DNA of 64,000 bases from Acidobacteriota bacterium (lineage in GTDB: Bacteria > Acidobacteriota > Thermoanaerobaculia > Gp7-AA8): assembly GCA_003223645.1 (NCBI GenBank), contig QHVT01000004.1:247334-311333 (forward strand). Reading direction: 5' to 3'. The notes under the pieces were generated by a model. The model was given only the letters and a program-made list of their open reading frames with translations. It was not told where the DNA came from and made no database searches. Below, in pieces: positions 60,787 to 64,000 of the stretch. Positions within the stretch are counted from its first letter, which is position 1. Each line of letters opens with the position of its first letter. The translations under genes were made by a program, and so were the position numbers.

Positions 60787-62301
60787 CTAGCACTCCGGCT
60801 CGTGTTCGGCGTCGATTGTCGTCATCTCCGCCATCATCATCCGTTCGGTGTGCGCGCTCTCGACTTTGCCGCCGGGGAGCGCGAGGGCGAAGAGGAGCGA
60901 CAGGACCACGATGATCGCGCAGATGAGGAAGATGTTGTGCAGCGTTCCTTCGAGCGCGTGTTGCAGCTGCACCAGCGTGGCCTGCGGCATGTGCGCACGC
61001 GCCTCGGCATTCACGAGCGCGTTTGGGTTGTCGGAGAACGATGCCAGGCCGGACGCGAGGACCGCGCCCAACAACGCGACGCCGAGCGCGCCGCCGATCG
61101 AGCGCGAGAACTGATTGAGCGACGTCGTGATGCCGAGCTGCTCGCGCGGCACGGAATGCTGCGCGGCGATGAGAAGCGTCAGCATCACGAGTCCGAGTCC
61201 CGCGCCGATGATCACGAGATCGAACACCAGCACGGACCACGGTGTCGTCTTGTGGAACGCCGCGAGCGCGAAGAAGCCGGCGATCATCAGCGCGAGTCCG
61301 GCGATCACGAGCGGGCGCGAGCCGAGCTTGATGAGCAAGCGTCCGCCGACGATCGAGGAGAGCACCCACGACAGGAGCAGCGGGGTGAGCAGCGAGCCGG
61401 CGGCAGTCGCGGACGTGCCGAGAACGCCCTGTGCGAGGAGCGGGACGAACGTGATCGCCGCGAACATCGCCACGCCGGCGAGGAAGCCGACGATGATCGA
61501 CACGGTGACGACGCGGTTGCGGAACAGCGAGAACGGCACGACCGGATCGGGCGCGCGGCGCTCGATGCGCGCGAAGAGCGCGAACAGCACGACGACCAGC
61601 ACCATCAACGCGAGCACGCCCGGCTCGAGCAGCGCGCGCGGCGAGCTGCCTTCGGTGAAGACGAGCAGGAGAATCGTCACCGCCGCGGTGAGCACGAACG
61701 CGCCCGCGTAGTCGATCTTCGGACGCTCTTCGCGCTTCTCTTCGACGAGCGCGATGCCGATGATGATCGCCGCCGCGATGCCGACGGGAAGATTCAGATA
61801 GAACACCCAGCGCCACGACCACTGATCGGTGATGAATCCGCCGATGAGCGGACCGACGACGCTCGCGAGTCCCCACACGCCGCTGAAGAGTCCCTGCATC
61901 TTCGCGCGCTGTTCGAGCGTGTAGATGTCGCCGATGATCGTCATCGCCAGCGGCACCAGCGCGCCCGCGCCGAGTCCCTGCACCGCGCGCGCGACGATGA
62001 GGAACGTCATCGAATGCGCGAAGCCGCACGCGGCGGACCCGAGGACGAACACCGCGATGCCGATCTGAAACATCGGACGGCGTCCGAACAAATCGGACAG
62101 CTTTCCCCAGATCGGAACCGTGACGGTGGACGTGAGCAGGTACGCGGAGAATACCCAGCTGTAATGCGCAAGCCCGCCGAGCGCCGCCACGATCGTCGGC
62201 ATCGCCGTGCCGACCACCGTCGCCTCCAGCGCCGCCAGCAGCATCCCGGTCATGACGCCGATGGTCACGGCCCATCGGCGTCGAGGCGACAACGGCAACA
62301 T
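60787..62301 (-). CDS. MFS drug exporter, DHA2 (EmrB/QacA) family, 14 helices
   Basis: A 504-residue permease from ATG 62301, the first ATG giving the short basic N-terminus (MLPLSPRRRWAV). Motif A-like sequences are WGKLSDLFGRRPMFQIG. Motif C-like is GLASVVGPLIGGFITDQWSWRWVFYLNLPVG, typical of DHA2. The central LNQFSRSIGGALGVALLGAVLASG is also family-specific. It should export drugs or other amphipathic compounds with protons. The frame continues upstream to 62415 across the GGAGCGG repeat and is rejected there. Substrate unknown. Confidence 0.92.
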   Translation of the reverse strand: MLPLSPRRRWAVTIGVMTGMLLAALEATVVGTAMPTIVAALGGLAHYSWVFSAYLLTSTVTVPIWGKLSDLFGRRPMFQIGIAVFVLGSAACGFAHSMTFLIVARAVQGLGAGALVPLAMTIIGDIYTLEQRAKMQGLFSGVWGLASVVGPLIGGFITDQWSWRWVFYLNLPVGIAAAIIIGIALVEEKREERPKIDYAGAFVLTAAVTILLLVFTEGSSPRALLEPGVLALMVLVVVLFALFARIERRAPDPVVPFSLFRNRVVTVSIIVGFLAGVAMFAAITFVPLLAQGVLGTSATAAGSLLTPLLLSWVLSSIVGGRLLIKLGSRPLVIAGLALMIAGFFALAAFHKTTPWSVLVFDLVIIGAGLGLVMLTLLIAAQHSVPREQLGITTSLNQFSRSIGGALGVALLGAVLASGLASFSDNPNALVNAEARAHMPQATLVQLQHALEGTLHNIFLICAIIVVLSLLFALALPGGKVESAHTERMMMAEMTTIDAEHEPEC

Positions 62302-62341
62302 CGAGGTGCCATTGTGCACGATGCGAGCCTCGGGCGATGCA

Positions 62342-62417
62342 CTGTGGAGCGGCGGCCGCCCTCGGCCGCCGAGTCGTCGCGAGTATTCGGCGGCCGAGAG
62401 CGGCCGCCGCTCCACAG
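62342..62417. repeat. CTGTGGAGCGGCGGCCGC inverted repeat
   Basis: CTGTGGAGCGGCGGCCGCCC (62342-62361) and GAGCGGCCGCCGCTCCACAG (62398-62417) pair almost perfectly; the centre contains GTCGTCGCGAGTATT. It is the same family as 43932-44003. It is followed directly by the gmd stop. Confidence 0.93.
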
Positions 62418-63494
62418 TTACGCGCGTGCGGCGCGCGCGTTTCGTAAATCCGCTTCATCCGCCGCCAGGCGGAGGTCGTTGTCGACCATCAATTCCACCA
62501 ACTTCTCGAACGCCGTCGTCGGCGTCCATCCGAGGACTTCGCGCGCTTTCGTCGCGTCGCCCAACAGCAAGTCCACTTCCGTCGGACGCAAATAGCGCGG
62601 ATCGATCTCGATCACGACGTTTCCGCTGCGCGTGTCGTGGCCCTTCTCGTCCATTCCTTCACCGCGCCATTCGATCGGAATGCCCACTCTGGTGAACGCC
62701 AGGTCGCAGAACTCGCGCACCGTGTGCGTCTCGCCGGTGGCGATCACATAGTCCTGTGCGATCGGCTGCTGCAGCATGCGCCACATCGCGTCAACGTAGT
62801 CGCGTGCGTAGCCCCAGTCGCGCTTCGCGTCGAGATTGCCGAGGTACAGACGATCCTGCAGACCGTACTTGATGCGCCCCGCCGCGCGCGTGATCTTGCG
62901 CGACACGAACGTCTCGCCGCGCCGCGGCGACTCGTGATTGAAGAGGATTCCGTTCACGGCGAAGAGGTCGTAGGCCTCGCGATAGTTGACCGTCATCCAG
63001 TACGCGTACAGCTTCGCCACGCCGTACGGACTGCGGGGATAAAACGAAGTCGTCTCGCGTTGCGGCACTTCCTGCGCCTTGCCGAACATCTCCGACGACG
63101 AGGCCTGATAAATCCGCGGCCGGATGCTCAGCTCGCGCACCGCCTCGAGCAAACGAATCGCGCCGAGTCCCGTCACTTCGCCCGTGTATTCGGGCGTGTC
63201 GAACGAGACCTTCACATGGCTCTGCGCGCCGAGGTTGTAAATCTCCTCGGGGTCGACGACGCGGAGGATGTGATTGAGCGACGACGCGTCGTTGAGATCG
63301 CCGAAGTGCAGGAACAGCGTCCGGTTCTCTTCCTGCGGGTCCTGATAGAGGTGATCGATGCGCTCGGTGTTGAAGGTCGACGCGCGGCGGATGATGCCGT
63401 GCACTTCGTAGCCCTTTTCGATCAACAGCTCGGCGAGGTACGAGCCGTCCTGGCCGGTGATTCCCGTGACGAGCGCGCGTTTTCTGCGAGGCAT
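62418..63494 (-). CDS. gmd: GDP-mannose 4,6-dehydratase
   Basis: A 358-residue enzyme of the extended SDR family that converts GDP-mannose to GDP-4-keto-6-deoxymannose for fucose, rhamnose or perosamine pathways. The NADP loop is [32 protein letters not shown] (residues 7-38). [48 protein letters not shown] and [25 protein letters not shown] (YxxxK) are all characteristic of Gmd, with [18 protein letters not shown] after them. ATG 63494 is used; ATG 63503 is also possible. No fcl partner is adjacent. Confidence 0.96.
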   Translation of the reverse strand: MPRRKRALVTGITGQDGSYLAELLIEKGYEVHGIIRRASTFNTERIDHLYQDPQEENRTLFLHFGDLNDASSLNHILRVVDPEEIYNLGAQSHVKVSFDTPEYTGEVTGLGAIRLLEAVRELSIRPRIYQASSSEMFGKAQEVPQRETTSFYPRSPYGVAKLYAYWMTVNYREAYDLFAVNGILFNHESPRRGETFVSRKITRAAGRIKYGLQDRLYLGNLDAKRDWGYARDYVDAMWRMLQQPIAQDYVIATGETHTVREFCDLAFTRVGIPIEWRGEGMDEKGHDTRSGNVVIEIDPRYLRPTEVDLLLGDATKAREVLGWTPTTAFEKLVELMVDNDLRLAADEADLRNARAARA

Positions 63495-63542
63495 GTGAGC
63501 CAACGGACTCTATCTGCCTCACGACACCCACGCAACCTCGTT

Positions 63543-63716
63543 CCCGCGCCCGCGCCCGTGCCCGCTCCCGCGCCCGGGGCGGGGGGCGCGCAGCGATGCC
63601 ACCGCGATTACGCACTGCGCGCGCCCACCCCGGGCGCGGGAGCGGGCACGGGCGCGGGCACGGGTTCGCGAGCCGGTTCGGGCGCGGGTTCGCGAGCGGG
63701 TTCGGGCACGGGACGC
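63543..63716. repeat. GCGCCCGCGCCCGTGCCCGC word inverted repeat plus GGGTTCGCGAGC direct repeats
   Basis: CCCGCGCCCGCGCCCGTGCC (63543-63562) and CGCTCCCGCGCCCGGGGCGG pair with CACCCCGGGCGCGGGAGCGG (63625-63644) and GCACGGGCGCGGGCACGGG. It is followed by three GGGTTCGCGAGC/GGTTCGGGC words (63662-63710). It lies between the divergent gmd and GNAT starts. Confidence 0.9.
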
Positions 63717-63738
63717 GAGTGGCATCTATGATCTCCAT

Positions 63739-64000
63739 GTGAAAATTCGTCCCGCGAACGCCGCCGACCGCGCGCGCATTCAGGAAGTGCTCGTCGCCAC
63801 CGCGCGGTTCACGCGGCAGGAGGTCGGGTGGGCGATGGAGCTGGTCGATCTGGCGATCGATCGTCCGGAGCGCGGCGAGTATGAGATCCACGTCCTCGAA
63901 GAGCCGGACAGCGGGCCGCGGCGCAAGATTCAGGGGTACGTCTGCTTCGGGCCGACGCCGCTCACGCAGGGAGTGTTCGATCTGTACTGGATCGCCGTCG
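63739..64000 (+). CDS. GNAT-family acetyltransferase, N-terminal part (runs off the right edge)
   Basis: The frame from GTG 63739 remains open to the edge (87 codons). It begins KIRPANAADRARIQEVLVAT, a typical first strand and helix of GNAT enzymes, and the third and fourth strands are visible (YEIHVLEEP, GYVCFGPTPLTQGVFDLYWIAV), which lead into the acetyl-CoA loop. The acetyl-CoA motif itself is outside the window. Substrate unknown. Divergent from gmd across the GC-word repeat. Confidence 0.82.
   Translation, partial: MKIRPANAADRARIQEVLVATARFTRQEVGWAMELVDLAIDRPERGEYEIHVLEEPDSGPRRKIQGYVCFGPTPLTQGVFDLYWIAV

Overview
The window is GC-rich bacterial chromosome with strongly G/C-biased third codon positions. 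It most resembles Acidobacteriota (an inference). The support is an Oar-type TonB-dependent receptor with an N-terminal carboxypeptidase-regulatory domain, many small secreted or lipoprotein hypotheticals, duplicated polyphosphate kinases and short operons separated by repeat-filled gaps. No rRNA, tRNA, CRISPR array or phage region was seen.

Layout. 0-19 kb is mostly housekeeping: a partial AraC-type regulator, a VOC protein, an operon led by a selenocysteine-containing selD, a secreted HExxH protease, an RsbW/STAS switch pair, lepA, two dehydrogenases, a HerA/YjgR-type ATPase, ferredoxin, a giant Gre-domain protein, mpl and a DUF1573 protein. 19.3-20.5 kb holds two abutting gene fragments and a non-coding array of about 24 palindromic units with a 21-bp period. 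20.5-29.3 kb is a polyphosphate locus: ppk2, two convergent ppk1 paralogues, a CHAD protein and a PPP-type phosphatase. 29-41 kb has a TonB receptor, a MATE exporter and an RND system whose permease is fused in frame to its outer-membrane factor. 41-50 kb has a vapBC-like module, a NarL-type two-component system, sixA-ppx, an antitoxin-toxin-antitoxin locus, prfA, a DUF1385 protein and rpmE. 50-60.5 kb is the phosphate uptake region: pit-DUF47, then a porin-pstSCAB-phoU-phoB-phoR cluster. A second 21-bp array (52.1-52.5 kb) runs out of a truncated Tat-signal gene between the two blocks. 60.8-64 kb holds an MFS exporter, gmd and a partial GNAT gene.

How it works together. Phosphate import (porin, Pst, Pit), sensing (PhoR/PhoB/PhoU), polyphosphate synthesis (PPK1 x2, PPK2), polyphosphate association (CHAD) and hydrolysis (Ppx/GppA) are all encoded within about 40 kb, which suggests a region specialised in phosphate storage.

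The most unusual property is the intergenic DNA. Almost every gap over about 60 bp contains an inverted repeat whose two arms are built from short repeated 'words' (for example GGCTCATAGGCGCA, ATGGCAGATGGC, GCTGGGTGCTGGGT, GTCATCCTGAGC). The elements sit in convergent, tandem and divergent gaps, and several supply the stop codon of the neighbouring gene. Separately, the two 21-bp arrays share one right-hand terminus, which suggests a single repeat family with a defined end.
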